DNA of 64,000 nucleotides from DATEPR01 sp036491115 (lineage in GTDB: Bacteria; Actinomycetota; Actinomycetes; Mycobacteriales; Pseudonocardiaceae): positions 124,001 through 188,000 of the forward strand of contig DASXCQ010000078.1 in assembly GCA_036491115.1 (NCBI GenBank), given 5' to 3'. The position numbers were made by a program, and so were the translations under genes. The notes beneath the pieces are model-generated. The model saw only the letters and a list, made by a program, of their open reading frames with translations, was not told the DNA's origin and did no database searches. Every line of letters starts with the position of its first letter. The first letter of the stretch is position 1. Below are positions 25,095-33,813 of this stretch, piece after piece.

Positions 25095-26616
25095 AGGTCA
25101 GCTCCTTGGTCCTGCGCGGCATCAGCAGCACGGCGCCGCCGGCGATCACCGCCAGCGCGATGACGCTGACGAACACGTGATGCGACGCCGCGTAGAGCGC
25201 GTCCCGGACGAAGGTGGCCACGCCGGTGTCACCGGTGGGCAGTTGGCCGCCGAGCACCAGGCTGGTCGCGTCGATGCCGTGCCCGCCCAACGCGTGGGAG
25301 ACCGCGGCCGGCGGGTGGGACAACCGGCCGGTGAGCGTCGCGTTGGCGATCGCGCCCATCACCGCTGCGCCCACCGCGCTGCCCATCGACCGGGCGAACA
25401 TGTTCGTCCCGGTCACCACGCCCCTGCGGTCCCAGCCGACCACCGACTGCGCCGCGACCAGCGTCGGACTCGACGTCAGGCCCAGACCCGCGCCCACCAC
25501 GAACACCGCACCCGCCACCTGCCAGATGTGCGCGTGCTCGGGTAACAACGCGCACAGCACCGCCCCGGTGATCACCAGCACGCTGCCGATCAACGCCGTG
25601 TCCCGGAACCCGATCCGGATGTAGATGCGGCCGGAGAACGTCGCCGCCAGCGGCCAACCGACGGACAGCGCGGCCAGCGCGAACCCGGCCACCAGCGCAC
25701 CCGTGCCCAGCACGCCCTGCACGTAGGTCGGCACGTAGGAACTCAGCCCGATCAGCAGGGCGCCGACCCCGAACGCGGCCAACGTCCCGCCGGCCAGCAC
25801 CCGTCTGCCGAACACCCACAGCGGCAGCACCGGTTCGTCGCTGCGCGACTCCCACACGACGAACCCGACCAGCAGCGCCACGGCGACCACGAAGATGACC
25901 ACGCTGGGCACCGACAGCCACGCCCACCCGACGCCGCCCTCCAGCAGCCCCAGGACCAGCAGCGACGAACCGGTCACCAGCATCGCGGCACCCGGATAGT
26001 CGATCCGGTGCCGCCTGCGTTCCTTGATCTTCTCGTGGAACCGCCGGGCCAGGACCACGGTGGCGACCGCGCCCAGCGGCAGGTTCACGAAGAAGATCCA
26101 CCGCCACGACGCGTACTGCGAGAACACGCCGCCCAGCGTCGGGCCGAGCACCGCGGCGATGCCCCACACGCTGGCGATGTAGCCCTGCACCCTGGCGCGT
26201 TCCTCGACGGTGTACAGGTCGCCGACGATCGTCATGCTCATCGGCTGCACGGCGCCCGCGCCGATGCCCTGAACGGCCCGGAACGCGATCAGCGCGGGCA
26301 TGCTCCAGGCCACCCCGCACAGCACGGAGCCGAGCAGGAACACCGCGATGCCGAAGTACATCACCGGCTTGCGGCCGATCACGTCGGCCAGCTTCCCGTA
26401 CAGCGGCACGGTGACCGCCTGGGTCAGCAGGTAGATCGAGAACAGCCACGGGAACTGGGCGAATCCGCCCAGGTCACGCACGATCGACGGCACGGCCGTC
26501 GCGATGATCGTGCTGTCCAGCGCGACCAGGCCGGTGCACAGCATCAACGACGCGAGCACCGGCCCGCGTTCGGAACGGAAACCGACCCCACTCCTGGCGG
26601 TAGCCGCTGTCGCCAT
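25087..26616 (-). CDS. MFS drug-exporter-type transporter (DHA2, about 14 TM)
   Basis: A 509-residue protein with about fourteen membrane segments. It has the DHA2 signatures LDSTIIATAVPSIVRDLGG in helix 1, GKLADVIGRKPV in the first cytoplasmic loop, and the motif-C-like GPTLGGVFSQYASWRWIFFV. The ATG at 26616 is preferred over a GTG at 26622 because GGGAGGGTGACG is spaced for it. It starts 28 bp after gnd and overlaps the DUF402 gene, so the three are probably co-transcribed. Substrate unknown. Confidence 0.92.
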   Translation of the reverse strand: MATAATARSGVGFRSERGPVLASLMLCTGLVALDSTIIATAVPSIVRDLGGFAQFPWLFSIYLLTQAVTVPLYGKLADVIGRKPVMYFGIAVFLLGSVLCGVAWSMPALIAFRAVQGIGAGAVQPMSMTIVGDLYTVEERARVQGYIASVWGIAAVLGPTLGGVFSQYASWRWIFFVNLPLGAVATVVLARRFHEKIKERRRHRIDYPGAAMLVTGSSLLVLGLLEGGVGWAWLSVPSVVIFVVAVALLVGFVVWESRSDEPVLPLWVFGRRVLAGGTLAAFGVGALLIGLSSYVPTYVQGVLGTGALVAGFALAALSVGWPLAATFSGRIYIRIGFRDTALIGSVLVITGAVLCALLPEHAHIWQVAGAVFVVGAGLGLTSSPTLVAAQSVVGWDRRGVVTGTNMFARSMGSAVGAAVMGAIANATLTGRLSHPPAAVSHALGGHGIDATSLVLGGQLPTGDTGVATFVRDALYAASHHVFVSVIALAVIAGGAVLLMPRRTKELTFD

Positions 26617-26644
26617 CGTCACCCTCCCGCTCGCGCCGACGGTG

Positions 26645-28093
26645 TCAGGCTTCCACCTCGCGGCGGTCTTCCGCCCACATGGTGTGGAAAACGCCTGGCC
26701 GGTCGACCCGACGGTAGGTGTGTGCGCCGAAGAAGTCGCGCAGTCCCTGCACCAGCGACGCGGGCAGCCGGCCGGCCCGCAGACCGTCGTAGTAGGCCAG
26801 TGACGACGAGAACGCCGGGGTGGGGATGCCCACCCGGGCCGCGTGCGCCACCACCCGCCGCCAGGCGTCCTGGCCCTGCGCCACCGCGTCCCGGAAGTAC
26901 GGGTCCACCAGCAGCGACGGCAGGTTCGGGTCCTTGGCGTAAGCCTCCTTGATGCGGTCCAGGAACTTCGCCCGGATGATGCAGCCGCCGCGCCAGATGG
27001 TGGCCATCGCGCCCAGGTCGACGTGCCAGTCGTACTCGGCGCTGGCCGCGGCCAGCTGGTCGTAGCCCTGCGCGTAGGCGACCACCTTCGACGCGTACAG
27101 CGCCTTGCGCACGTCGTCGACGAAACCGTCCCGGTCGGCGGGTGGCGGGGCCGACGTCGGGCCGGGCAGCACCGCCTGCGCGGCCGCCCGCTGTTCCGGG
27201 TGCGCGGACAGTGCCCTGGCGAACGTGGCCTCCGCGATGCCGGTGACCGGCACGCCCAGGTCCAGCGCGGTCTGCACGGTCCAGCGGCCGGTGCCCTTCT
27301 GCTCCGCCTGGTCCACCACCACGTCCACGAACGGCCTGCCGGTGGCCGCGTCCACGTGGCCGAGCACCTCGGCGGTGGTCTCGATGAGGAACGACTCCAG
27401 GTCGCCGCTGTTCCACTCGCCGAAGATCGTGGCCAGCTCGGCCGGTTCCGCCTCGAGGCCCTCCCGGAGCAGGTCGTACGCCTCGGCGATGAGCTGCATG
27501 TCGGCGTACTCGATGCCGTTGTGCACCATCTTCACGAAGTGGCCGGCACCGTCCGGGCCGACGTGCACGCAGCACGGCGTGCCGTCCACCTGTGCCGCGA
27601 TCGCCTCGAACATCGGGCCCAGCGACTGGTAGGACTCGGCCGACCCGCCGGGCATGATGCTCGGACCCAGCAGCGCGCCCTCCTCGCCACCGGACACGCC
27701 CGCGCCGACGAAGTGCAGGCCGTGCTCGCGCAGGCTCGCCTCCCGGCGCCGGGTGTCGGCGAAGTGGGCGTTGCCACAGTCGATCACGATGTCGCCCGCC
27801 TCCAGCAGCGGCACCAGTTCGTCGATCACCGCGTCGGTCGGACCGCCCGCCTTCACCATGATCACTACACGGCGTGGGCGCTCCAGAGCGGCGACGAACT
27901 CCGCCATCGTCTCGGTCGGCACGAACACGCCCTCGTCGCCGTGCTCGGTGACCAGTGACTTCGTCCGGGCCGAGGTCCGGTTGTGCAGAGCGACCGCGTA
28001 GCCGTGGCGTGCCAGGTTGCGGGCGAGATTGCGGCCCATGACCGCCAATCCGGTCACCCCAATCTGGGCCGTTGCTGCCGCCGGTGATGCCAT
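26645..28093 (-). CDS. gnd: 6-phosphogluconate dehydrogenase (decarboxylating)
   Basis: A 482-residue enzyme of the oxidative pentose phosphate pathway, converting 6-phosphogluconate to ribulose 5-phosphate with CO2 release. Seen: the N-terminal cofactor fold IGVTGLAVMGRNLARNLAR with NRT after strand 2, the substrate loop FVGAGVSGGEEGALLGPSIM, the catalytic HFVKMVHNGIEYADMQLIAE (Lys, His, Asn, Glu) and the C-terminal IWRGGCIIRA. Length is that of the long homodimeric form. GGGAGGACTGACC precedes the ATG. Confidence 0.97.
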   Translation of the reverse strand: MASPAAATAQIGVTGLAVMGRNLARNLARHGYAVALHNRTSARTKSLVTEHGDEGVFVPTETMAEFVAALERPRRVVIMVKAGGPTDAVIDELVPLLEAGDIVIDCGNAHFADTRRREASLREHGLHFVGAGVSGGEEGALLGPSIMPGGSAESYQSLGPMFEAIAAQVDGTPCCVHVGPDGAGHFVKMVHNGIEYADMQLIAEAYDLLREGLEAEPAELATIFGEWNSGDLESFLIETTAEVLGHVDAATGRPFVDVVVDQAEQKGTGRWTVQTALDLGVPVTGIAEATFARALSAHPEQRAAAQAVLPGPTSAPPPADRDGFVDDVRKALYASKVVAYAQGYDQLAAASAEYDWHVDLGAMATIWRGGCIIRAKFLDRIKEAYAKDPNLPSLLVDPYFRDAVAQGQDAWRRVVAHAARVGIPTPAFSSSLAYYDGLRAGRLPASLVQGLRDFFGAHTYRRVDRPGVFHTMWAEDRREVEA

Positions 28094-28216
28094 GGTCAGT
28101 CCTCCCGTTCGAGCAGGTCGGTCCCACCGTATTGGGTCCGGCCGGGTCGCGGCAGCGCGGTCCGTGCCGCATCTGGGGGGTCCGCCGGGGTGGTCCGCGC
28201 CGAATCACGGTCAAGC

Positions 28217-28232
28217 CCAATGAACCCATTGG
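28217..28232. promoter_or_regulatory. short inverted repeat upstream of the LuxR-type regulator
   Basis: CCAATG-AACC-CATTGG is a perfect 6-bp inverted repeat in the 338-bp region between gnd and the large regulator. It is a candidate operator only. The rest of that region, apart from the possible small ORF at 28301-28435, shows nothing I can name. Confidence 0.3.
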
Positions 28233-28300
28233 CCCGTACCTACGTGTGGTGTCCCGTAGCACGAGTTCGCTGGGGGCAGCCGGAAGGACCGGTGGTGACG

Positions 28301-28435
28301 ATGGATGACGGGATGGCTACCGAACGTGGTTCGGCGGCCAGAGTGTGTGAGGACGACATGAGCGAGCTCGATTCAACTGGTTCTGCGGGTTCGTGTCCGG
28401 TTCCGGCGGACGGTGGCGAGGAGGTGGTCGCATGA
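28301..28435 (+). CDS. possible 44-residue peptide coupled to the LuxR-type regulator
   Basis: A small open frame from ATG 28301 (MDDGMATERGSAARVCEDDM) ends in an ATGA overlap with the start of the large regulator at 28432. It is acidic, with two cysteines and a C-terminal GGEEVVA. The overlap and upstream GGAAGGA hint at translation, but codon bias over 44 codons is weak evidence and the same bases include the regulator's ribosome site. Confidence 0.35.
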   Translation: MDDGMATERGSAARVCEDDMSELDSTGSAGSCPVPADGGEEVVA

Positions 28436-31026
28436 GTGTCACGGTCGTCGGTGACGCCCTGACCACGTACTGCCGGACGTGCGGGACGATGCTGTCCAAC
28501 GGCTCCGGCGCGACCCGGTCCGGACCCCGGCCGCAGTACTGCTCCAACGCGTGCCGCCAGCGTGCCTACCGCCTGCGGCTGGCCGCCCAGTCCGCACGGG
28601 CCGGTGTCGACTCCCCGGCCCAGCAGTCCAGGACGGTCGTCGCCGTACCCGATCCGGAACCTCAGACCCGCAGGCCGGCCCGCCTGGCCGCTCCGTCGGT
28701 GCCCCCGCCACCGGCACCGACGGAGTCGAACCAGAAGCGGACCGGCGGTACCCAGGGCAACGTGCCGGCCGCGCTGGACAGCCTGATCGGCCGGCAGGAC
28801 GAACTGGTCGAGCTGGGCCAGCTGGTGGACGCCAACCGGGCCGTCACCGTCGTGGGCCCGCCCGGCGTCGGCAAGAGCCGGCTCGCCCTGGACGTGGCCC
28901 GCCAGGCGGGCGCCGGACTGCTGGACTGCATCTGGCCGGACGGCGTGTGGCTGGTCGACTGCGCCTGCCTGCTGCCGGACTCGCCCGTGGTCGCGGCCGT
29001 CGCGTCCGCGTTGTCGCTGCCGTCCTGGTGTGCTTCGGTGCCCGGTCTGGTCGAGGTGCTGCGGTCGCGTCGCGTGCTGCTGGTGCTGGACAACGTGGAG
29101 CACGTGCAGGGCGGCTGCACCGAACTGGCCACCGCGCTGCTGCGCTCGTGTGCCGGGGTGCGGGTGCTGGCCACCAGCCGTAGCGCGCTGGACGTGCCGG
29201 GTGCCGCCGCGCTGCCGCTGGGCCCGCTGGCCACCGGCGCCCGGCCGGACCGCCCGCAGGCCGGCGTGGACGCCGTGCGGCTGTTCGTCGAGCGGGCCGC
29301 GGCCAGCGTGCCGCATCTGGACCTGACCGGGCAGTACGCCGCCACCGTGACCCGCCTGTGCACCCGCCTGGACGGCCTGCCGCTGGCCATCGAGCTGGCC
29401 GCGCGATCCATCCGGCTGCTGGGCATCGACGACCTGCTCGCCCACGTGGACGCCGGCCACGACCTGGTCGCCGGCGGCCGGGCCAACGGGCGGCACGGCA
29501 GCCTGCGGTCCGCCCTGGACGCCAGCTACCGGCTGCTGACCGCCGACGAGCAGTTGGTCTTCCGCCGGCTGTCGGTGCTGGCCGACCCGATCGACGCCGA
29601 CTCGGTGGCCGCGCTGTGCCCGGAGCCCCGGCTCACCGCGCCCGGGATCGACGAGATCCTCGCCGTCCTGTCCGCGATGTCCCTGCTGCTGCCGGCCGAA
29701 CGGCCCGCCGCCACCCGCACGTACGACCAGTTCCGCACGGTCCGCGGCTACGGCCAGTACCGGCTGCGGGTCTCCGGCGAGGCCGACGACACCTACCGTC
29801 GGCTGGCCGGCTGGCTGGCCGGTCTCGCCCAGCCCGAACTGGACCAGGCCCGGCCGGCCGAACGGCTGCGGCCGCACCTGCGCACGCTGCGCGTCGCCGT
29901 CCTGTGGTCCGCGCACCACAGGGACCGGCGCTCCGGCGCACTGGCCGCCGCACTCGCCCTGTGCCTCCAGTCCGCCGGCCGGCTCGCCGAGGCCGGCGTG
30001 GTGGCCAGGACCGCGGTGGCGCGGCGGGACCGGGGTGGCGACTACCGAGGCATCCTGCTCACCGTCGCGGCAGGCGTCGCCCGCTGGCACGGTGACGTCG
30101 AGCGGATGGCCGGCGAGGCCACCGACGCCGCCGCGGCCGAACGCTGCTCGCCGCACGTGCGGGCCGCAGCGCTCACGCTGCTCGGCCTCGCGCAGGTCGA
30201 CCGGGGTGAGCTGGCGTCCGGCCGGAACGCGCTGACCGAGGCGCTACGCCTGGGCCGGCCGCTGCCGCTGGTCACCGCACGGGCCGCGCACGGCAGGGGC
30301 AGGGCCATCCTGGTGGCCGCCCGGACCGGCGAGAGCGCGGGCGACTGGCTGGAGTGCGCCGAGTCCGAACTGTCCATGGCGGAGCAGGAACTGCGGCTGT
30401 CCGGTGATGCCGCCGAGCTGTGCGCCGTGCTGCTCACGGCGGCCGAGGTGGCGGTGGCGGGCGATCTGCCCGACGTCGCCGAACAGCGGCTGATCGAGTC
30501 GCTGCGCTGCGTCCGCACCCAGCCCGAACTGATGTCGGCGCCGCTGGACGGGCTGGCGCTGGTCGCGCTCCAGCGCGGTCAGGCCGAGCGTGGCCTGCGA
30601 CTGATCGCCGCGGCCGACGCCATCCGGGCCCGGACCGGTGCGACCCGGCCGGTGGTCGGCCCGCTGTCCCGCTGGCCGGAACTGGACGAGGCGGACGCGG
30701 TGGCCCGGCGGTCGTTCACGTCAAAGCAACTGGCCGACCTGCACGCGGCGGCGGTCCAGATGACACCGGAGCAGCTGCTGGCCTTCGCGGCCGGTGCCGA
30801 GTGGTCGGAACTGGTCAACCGCACCGAGAACCGCAGGCGGGAACGGGAACGGCGGGTCGTCGAACTGGTCGCCCAGGGCCTGACGAACCCGCAGATCGCG
30901 CGTCGGACGGGGGTTTCCGAGCGGACCGTGGTGACCGACGTGCGGCGGATCTGCCGCCGGGTCGGTGTGCGGTCGCGGTCGGAGCTGGCGGCGATGGCCG
31001 GTCGGCAGGGCGTGCCGGTGGAGTGA
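28432..31026 (+). CDS. large regulator: Cys-cluster, AAA/NB-ARC-type ATPase, LuxR HTH
   Basis: An 864-residue cytoplasmic regulator. The N-terminus carries a CxxC-x19-CxxxC cluster (Cys14, Cys17, Cys37, Cys41; ending YCSNACRQRAYR), which suggests a small zinc site. After a proline-rich linker comes an ATPase with P-loop VVGPPGVGKSRLAL near residues 139-152 and VLLVLDNVEHV as Walker B, then a helical repeat region of TPR type. The C-terminus is a LuxR-like HTH (LTNPQIARRTGVSERTVVTD). GAGGAGGTGGTCGC precedes the ATG. The plan is that of LAL/AfsR-type signal-dependent activators; targets are unknown. Confidence 0.92.
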   Translation: MSVTVVGDALTTYCRTCGTMLSNGSGATRSGPRPQYCSNACRQRAYRLRLAAQSARAGVDSPAQQSRTVVAVPDPEPQTRRPARLAAPSVPPPPAPTESNQKRTGGTQGNVPAALDSLIGRQDELVELGQLVDANRAVTVVGPPGVGKSRLALDVARQAGAGLLDCIWPDGVWLVDCACLLPDSPVVAAVASALSLPSWCASVPGLVEVLRSRRVLLVLDNVEHVQGGCTELATALLRSCAGVRVLATSRSALDVPGAAALPLGPLATGARPDRPQAGVDAVRLFVERAAASVPHLDLTGQYAATVTRLCTRLDGLPLAIELAARSIRLLGIDDLLAHVDAGHDLVAGGRANGRHGSLRSALDASYRLLTADEQLVFRRLSVLADPIDADSVAALCPEPRLTAPGIDEILAVLSAMSLLLPAERPAATRTYDQFRTVRGYGQYRLRVSGEADDTYRRLAGWLAGLAQPELDQARPAERLRPHLRTLRVAVLWSAHHRDRRSGALAAALALCLQSAGRLAEAGVVARTAVARRDRGGDYRGILLTVAAGVARWHGDVERMAGEATDAAAAERCSPHVRAAALTLLGLAQVDRGELASGRNALTEALRLGRPLPLVTARAAHGRGRAILVAARTGESAGDWLECAESELSMAEQELRLSGDAAELCAVLLTAAEVAVAGDLPDVAEQRLIESLRCVRTQPELMSAPLDGLALVALQRGQAERGLRLIAAADAIRARTGATRPVVGPLSRWPELDEADAVARRSFTSKQLADLHAAAVQMTPEQLLAFAAGAEWSELVNRTENRRRERERRVVELVAQGLTNPQIARRTGVSERTVVTDVRRICRRVGVRSRSELAAMAGRQGVPVE

Positions 31027-31057
31027 CACCGTCGGGCGTCACCCCACCGTCCGTGGG

Positions 31058-31546
31058 TCAGCCGGGCAGGGCCGAGAGGATGGCCTTGACCAGGTCGGGG
31101 TCCTCCGGTGTGGTGCGCGGCCGGAACCTGCCCACGACGTCGCCATTCGCGTCCACCAGGAACTTCTCGAAGTTCCACTGGACGTCACCCGCGTTGCCCT
31201 CCTCGTCCTGGACGGCGGTCAGCGCCTGGTAGAGCGGGTGCCGGCCCTCGCCGTTCACGTCGATCTTGGCGAGCATCGGGAACGTCACGCCGTAGGTGGT
31301 GGAGCAGAACGTCTCGATCTCCTCCGCCGTGCCGGGCTCCTGCCCGCCGAACTGGTTGCACGGCACCCCGACCACGGAGAAATCCTGGTCGGCGTAACGC
31401 TTCTGGAGCTCCTCCAGCCCGGTGTACTGCGGCGTCAGCCCGCATTTCGACGCGACGTTGACGATCAGCATCGCCTTGCCGCGCAGCTCGCCCAGCGTGG
31501 TCGGCCGGCCGGCCAGCGTTTCCAGGGGAATGTCGTAGAGACTCAC
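31058..31546 (-). CDS. glutathione-peroxidase-family thiol peroxidase
   Basis: A 162-residue GPx-fold enzyme: SLYDIPLETLAG, the peroxidatic cysteine in NVASKCGLTPQYTGLEEL, GVPCNQFGGQEPGTAEEI with the catalytic glutamine and a second cysteine, and VQWNFEKFLVDANGDVVGRF. It is the cysteine (not selenocysteine) form, which in bacteria usually uses thioredoxin-like reductants. The GTG at 31546 gives the family-standard N-terminus and has GGAGG nine bases upstream; an ATG at 31573 is possible. Confidence 0.93.
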   Translation of the reverse strand: MSLYDIPLETLAGRPTTLGELRGKAMLIVNVASKCGLTPQYTGLEELQKRYADQDFSVVGVPCNQFGGQEPGTAEEIETFCSTTYGVTFPMLAKIDVNGEGRHPLYQALTAVQDEEGNAGDVQWNFEKFLVDANGDVVGRFRPRTTPEDPDLVKAILSALPG

Positions 31547-31594
31547 CGGTTTTCCGCCTCCGTGTCCTGTCATTCGTTGTCCAACGACATTCTG

Positions 31595-32716
31595 TCAGGC
31601 CCGGACGGTCAGGAACGGCACGAGCCGCTCCGCACTGCCGTGTGAGCCGTGATGCCCGACCATCTTCGACTCGATCGGTTCCCGGCGGGTGCGCAGCACG
31701 CCGTTGCCGCCCAGGGACGACGTGACCACGTCGCCGATCCTGGGGAGCGCCAGTTCACTGACGTCCGGGCCGAACCAGCCGCCGGCCACCGCCTCGTCGC
31801 GGGACAGCACCAGCGCCCGCTCGCCCAGCACCTCGCGCCACGCGGCCAGCACGTCGGCCGCCGCGCCCGGTTGGGCGTACACGTGCCGGGCGCGGATGTC
31901 GCCGCCGATCTCCAGCACCCCGTCGGTCAACGCCGGGTCGGTGTCCGCGTCCACCACCTCGGCCGCGGCCAGCGTGACCATGCCGTGGTCGGCGACCACC
32001 GCGAGCAGCGCACCCGGCGGCAGTTCGCCCGCGACGTCCGCGGCCAGCCGGTCGATCATCCGCAGTTGGGCCCGCCACGCGGTCGAGCCCGGCCCGTAGA
32101 CGTGGCCGACCAGGTCGAGATCGCCGTGGTAGGCGTAACAGAACGCGGGCGCGGGACGCAGCGCCTCGGCGACGTTGGTGACCAGGTCGCCCAGCGCGTA
32201 CGCGGTGGCGAACCGGCCGCCGCGCAGCACCGCCCGGCTCAGCCCGGACCGGCGCTGGATCGGCGGTGCCGTCACGGTCACCGCGATCCCCGCCCGTTCG
32301 GCCCGTTCCAGTGCGGTCGGCGTCGGCTGGACCCGCTCGGGCACCACCGAGTCCCGCAGGTCCTCCTTCCCGCCGGCACCCTGGCGGCGCCAGGTCAGCG
32401 CGTGCAGCAGCGGCTGGCCGGGGACCAGGAAACTGAGCCCGACGATGCCGTGCCTGCCCACCGGCAGGCCCGTGCCCAGCGTGGCCACACTGGCCGCCGT
32501 CGTGGCCGGGAACCCGACCGACATCGGTCCGGTGCCCTCCGCCAACCCGGCCAGGAACGGCGCGTCGGCCGCGTGGGTGCGGAGCAGTTCCCAGCCCAGG
32601 CCGTCGACCAGCAGCAGGCACACCCGGTCCGCGCCCGCCACCCCCAGCGTGTCCGCGTAGCCGGGGACGCCGAGCGCGGCCAGCAGGGACGGCGTCACGT
32701 CGGTCAGGTTCGGCAC
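31595..32716 (-). CDS. alkaline-phosphatase-superfamily enzyme (phosphodiesterase/pyrophosphatase type)
   Basis: A 373-residue protein with the metal and nucleophile set of the superfamily: LLLVDGLGWELL (first Asp), SVGFPATTAASVATLGTGLP (Thr nucleophile), YAYHGDLDLVGHVYGPGS (Asp/His), VVADHGM (Asp-His) and KMVGHHGS (last His). No signal peptide, so the enzyme is probably cytoplasmic. The GTG at 32716 lies 7 nt from a TACGGT box and has no Shine-Dalgarno, so it is likely leaderless. Substrate not predictable. Confidence 0.88.
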   Translation of the reverse strand: MPNLTDVTPSLLAALGVPGYADTLGVAGADRVCLLLVDGLGWELLRTHAADAPFLAGLAEGTGPMSVGFPATTAASVATLGTGLPVGRHGIVGLSFLVPGQPLLHALTWRRQGAGGKEDLRDSVVPERVQPTPTALERAERAGIAVTVTAPPIQRRSGLSRAVLRGGRFATAYALGDLVTNVAEALRPAPAFCYAYHGDLDLVGHVYGPGSTAWRAQLRMIDRLAADVAGELPPGALLAVVADHGMVTLAAAEVVDADTDPALTDGVLEIGGDIRARHVYAQPGAAADVLAAWREVLGERALVLSRDEAVAGGWFGPDVSELALPRIGDVVTSSLGGNGVLRTRREPIESKMVGHHGSHGSAERLVPFLTVRA

Positions 32717-32757
32717 GGGACCGACCGTAGCGCCTTTCCGGCGTTACGCTGGTTCGC
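32717..32757. promoter_or_regulatory. divergent pair of leaderless promoters
   Basis: On the minus strand TACGGT (32729-32724) ends 7 nt before the GTG at 32716. On the plus strand TACGCT (32745-32750) ends 7 nt before the ATG at 32758. Neither gene has a Shine-Dalgarno, and the whole divergent region is only 41 bp, so the two promoters must overlap and may compete. Confidence 0.65.
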
Positions 32758-33222
32758 ATGGAGGTCAAGGAACTCGGCCACGTCGTGCTCTACGTCCGGA
32801 ACGTCAGGCGGTCCGCCGCCTTCTACCGGGATGTGCTGGGGTGGCGGCAGATCCTGCCGGTCGACGGCTACGACCGCGCCTGGCGTGCCGCCGCGTTCAA
32901 CGCGCCGTCCGGCCGGACCCACCACGAGCTGCTGCTGATCGAGGTCGGCGAGGACGCCGCGGGCCAGCCCGAGGGCAGGCGGCTGGGTCTGTACCATTTC
33001 GGCCTGAAGATCGGCGACACCGACGACGAGCTGCGCGCCGCGCGCGACAAGCTGGTCGACACCGGCACCCCGATCCTCGGCATGAGCGACCACACCGCCA
33101 CCCACAGTCTCTACATCGCCGACCCGGACGGCAACGAGATCGAGCTCTACGTCGACGTGCCCGGCGTCAACTGGGACGACCCGGACATCATGGCGACGCC
33201 GACGAAGGAGCTGGTCCTCTGA
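32758..33222 (+). CDS. VOC-family (glyoxalase/ring-cleavage dioxygenase-like) protein
   Basis: A 154-residue protein with two paired beta-alpha-beta-beta-beta units. The pattern LGHVVLYVRNVRRSAAFYRD at the start (His metal ligand), HHELLLIEVG in the middle, LYHFGLKI opening the second unit and SLYIADPDGNEIELYVD at the end (Glu ligand) fits a metal-dependent VOC enzyme such as a catechol 2,3-dioxygenase-like protein. The next gene (GNAT) overlaps its stop, so they are coupled. Confidence 0.88.
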   Translation: MEVKELGHVVLYVRNVRRSAAFYRDVLGWRQILPVDGYDRAWRAAAFNAPSGRTHHELLLIEVGEDAAGQPEGRRLGLYHFGLKIGDTDDELRAARDKLVDTGTPILGMSDHTATHSLYIADPDGNEIELYVDVPGVNWDDPDIMATPTKELVL

Positions 33223-33773
33223 CCCAGGCGGTGCTGCGGACACCTCGGATCACGTTGGTGCCGCTGGCCGACGAGCATCTCGAGTACGAGGTGGAGCTGG
33301 ACGGCGACCCCGCCGTGATGCGCTATCTGGACACCGGTCCGCGCAGCCGGGACGCAGTTGAACAGCGGCATCGGGGCCGGTTGGCCCGCGCCTCGGTGGT
33401 GCCCGGGTTGGGCTTCTGGGCCGGGTTCGTGGACGGTTGCTTCGTGGGGTGGTGGATTCTCGAGCCCTGGCGGTCGGTCGACGGTGCGGCCGAGTTGGGG
33501 TATCGGCTGTTGCCCCGGTACTGGCGACAGGGGTTGGCCAGCGAAGGCGCGCGGGAGTTGTTGCGGCACGGGTTCGCGGATCTGGGGTTGAAGCAGGTCT
33601 TCGCGGAGACGATGACGGTCAACGAGGGTTCCCGGGCGACGATGGCCTCGGTGGGAATGCGACATGTCGAGACGTATTTCCCGGATGTCGACGAGCCGAT
33701 CCCCGGCACGGAACAGGGCGAGGTGCGGTACCTGATCACCCGGGACGAATGGTCCGCCGGCCAGGGGACCTGA
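33219..33773 (+). CDS. GNAT-family N-acetyltransferase (RimJ/RimL type) with a probable CTG start
   Basis: A 184-residue acetyltransferase: LRTPRITLVPLADEH at the N-terminus, ELGYRLLPRYWRQGLASEGA as the acetyl-CoA loop, and TMTVNEGSRATMASVGMRHV. The family N-terminus is methionine-threonine-x-x-valine-leucine-arginine-threonine-proline-arginine, which here would begin at CTG 33219 (LTQAVLRTPRI). GAAGGAG lies eight bases before that CTG, and CTGA overlaps the VOC stop just as ATGA/GTGA does elsewhere. The alternative GTG at 33231 has no ribosome site. Confidence 0.88.
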   Translation: MTQAVLRTPRITLVPLADEHLEYEVELDGDPAVMRYLDTGPRSRDAVEQRHRGRLARASVVPGLGFWAGFVDGCFVGWWILEPWRSVDGAAELGYRLLPRYWRQGLASEGARELLRHGFADLGLKQVFAETMTVNEGSRATMASVGMRHVETYFPDVDEPIPGTEQGEVRYLITRDEWSAGQGT

Positions 33774-33813
33774 CGCCCGTCGCGTCCGGTGCCGGTGGTG
33801 GCACCATTGCGGT

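Noticed and set aside
28240..30156. A 638-codon minus-strand frame
   Set aside because: Shadow of the large LuxR-type regulator, whose motifs are unmistakable on the other strand.
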